From: an uncultured Lachnospiraceae bacterium
Lineage (GTDB): Bacteria; Bacillota; Clostridia; Lachnospirales; Lachnospiraceae
Length of the DNA: 6,513 nucleotides
Assembly (NCBI GenBank): GCA_945787485.1
Contig: CALZHV010000122.1
Span: 1 to 6,513, forward strand
Direction: 5' to 3'
The notes under the pieces are model-generated. The model saw only the letters and a list, made by a program, of their open reading frames with translations, did not search any database and was not told the origin of the DNA. The translations under genes and the position numbers were made by a program. Shown piece after piece: positions 5,797 through 6,513 of this stretch (position 1 is its first letter; the number at the start of each line of letters is the position of its first letter).

Positions 5797-6405
5797 ATGG
5801 ACAAAATAATAACAATAGGAAGACAATTCGGCAGTAATGGACGTGAAATCGGTAAGCAGCTTGCTGCAAAGCTTGATATTCCTTTTTATGACAAGGAAAT
5901 AATATATGAAACCTCAAAAAACAGTGGTTTGAGTGAAAGTCTATTGGAGAGTCTTGATGAAAAACCATCCAAAAGCTTCTTATATTCTCTTGTAATGGAT
6001 CCTTACAGCTATGGATTTACAAGCACAGGTTATCAGACAAATCTTAATCAGCAGGCATTTCAGGCAATGTATGACACAATCAAACGAATCGGAGATGCCG
6101 GTCCATGTGTTATTGTAGGGCGTTGTGCAGACTACGTGTTAAGACACAATCCTGATTTACTCAAGGTTTTTATTTATGCTCCCGTAGATGAAAGAGTCAA
6201 AACCGTATCAAACAGATTTGATTTAACAGAAGATAAGGCACGTGCACAAATATCAAAAGAAGATAAAGGTCGTGCTTCATATTACAATTATTATACTTCA
6301 AAAAAATGGGGTGTCTTAGACAGCTATGATATATGCATAAACAGCAGCTTAATGGACATAGAAGGAAATGTTGATTTATTGATACACTATATAAATTCAT
6401 TATAA
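5797..6405 (+). CDS. Cytidylate kinase-like family protein
   Basis: This 202-residue protein of the cytidylate kinase-like family (Pfam PF13189 type) is a P-loop nucleotide/nucleoside kinase relative; its true substrate is not established. The N-terminus is IITIGRQFGSNGREIGKQLA (4-23), the family version of the phosphate-binding loop. Arg16-Glu17 stand where a classical Walker A has Lys-Ser/Thr. DIPFYDKEII at 27-36 and PCVIVGRCADYVL at 103-115 are further family signatures, and DERVKTVSNR at 131-140 is an Arg-bearing helix like the lid region of NMP kinases. It is distinct from housekeeping Cmk, which carries a GxxxxGK loop. The start is the ATG at 5797, 9 bases after AAGGAG (5782-5787). The frame stays open upstream to about 5656, but that stretch covers a terminator and encodes a low-complexity Ile/Lys/Asn-rich peptide. 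It is separately transcribed from the operon upstream or reached by read-through. Confidence 0.88.
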   Translation: MDKIITIGRQFGSNGREIGKQLAAKLDIPFYDKEIIYETSKNSGLSESLLESLDEKPSKSFLYSLVMDPYSYGFTSTGYQTNLNQQAFQAMYDTIKRIGDAGPCVIVGRCADYVLRHNPDLLKVFIYAPVDERVKTVSNRFDLTEDKARAQISKEDKGRASYYNYYTSKKWGVLDSYDICINSSLMDIEGNVDLLIHYINSL

Positions 6406-6448
6406 TAACTATATATATTAAATAAATGTATGATAGGGGAAGAAAAAG

Positions 6449-6513
6449 ATGGTAGTACGTTGTCCAAATTGCAGTGGTGCACTTGTTTATAATCCAACAA
6501 AAAACAAAATGGT
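6449..6513 (+). CDS. Zinc-ribbon protein, 3'-truncated by window edge
   Basis: Only the first 21 codons and most of the next are present. The peptide begins MVVRCPNCSGALVYNPTKNK. The CPNC knuckle (C5, C8) followed by G-A-L-V-Y and a turn resembles the first half of a zinc ribbon, as seen in clostridial proteins annotated as TFIIB-type zinc-ribbon proteins. The second Cys pair would fall beyond the window. The ATG at 6449 follows AGGGGAAG (6435-6442) with a 6-base spacer. It lies 43 bases after the cytidylate kinase-like gene with no terminator visible between, so the two may be co-transcribed. The function cannot be told from this fragment. Confidence 0.7.
   Translation, partial: MVVRCPNCSGALVYNPTKNKM

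Noticed and set aside
5605..5826. Minus-strand open frame across the intergenic region
   Set aside because: It is a Tyr/Ile/Asn-rich low-complexity translation of AT-rich spacer including the terminator, with no convincing ribosome site.
6197..6400. Minus-strand open frame opposite the end of the cytidylate kinase-like gene
   Set aside because: Antisense shadow with no recognisable features.
6406..6448. Terminator or promoter between the cytidylate kinase-like gene and the zinc-ribbon gene
   Set aside because: The 43 bases are AT-rich with TATATATT-like runs, but no hairpin plus T run and no paired -35/-10 can be supported.

Overview
The window is low-GC DNA with strong AGGAG-type ribosome binding sites, short gene gaps and all real genes on the plus strand. 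Base composition, the product set and the protein styles (a short glutamate kinase, a DUF896 protein, a cytidylate kinase-like protein, a CPNC zinc-ribbon protein) suggest a Clostridia-class Firmicute, probably Lachnospiraceae. This assignment is inferred from general resemblance, not from a marker gene.

Bases 1-2698 hold a proline biosynthesis block: the 3' part of proB (glutamate 5-kinase), a small DUF896 protein, a 5-formyltetrahydrofolate cyclo-ligase and proA (gamma-glutamyl phosphate reductase). ProB and ProA catalyse consecutive steps from glutamate to glutamate semialdehyde. The two genes between them are tightly packed, with a 7-base overlap and then a 1-base overlap, so the four are almost certainly co-transcribed.

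Bases 2722-5618 continue in the same direction with gaps of at most 23 bases. They encode a MoxR-type AAA+ ATPase, a CoxE-like von Willebrand factor A (VWA) protein whose GTG start overlaps the ATPase stop codon, and a patatin-like phospholipase with a TTG start. The ATPase and VWA protein form a recognisable chaperone-like pair. The patatin is a plausible but unproven partner.

Bases 5619-5796 are an AT-rich intergenic region. It contains a 15-base tandem direct repeat and a clear intrinsic terminator (13-bp perfect stem followed by seven T residues), which ends the long operon. TATAAT boxes follow it and may serve the next gene. Bases 5797-6405 encode a cytidylate kinase-like protein. From 6449 to the window edge is the start of a zinc-ribbon protein.

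Most of the window is ordinary metabolism. The part most worth a second look is the ATPase-VWA-patatin cassette riding on the proline operon. Two translation starts (patatin and cytidylate kinase-like) lie downstream of the start of the longest open frame and are corrected here. No RNA genes, mobile elements or CRISPR arrays were seen.
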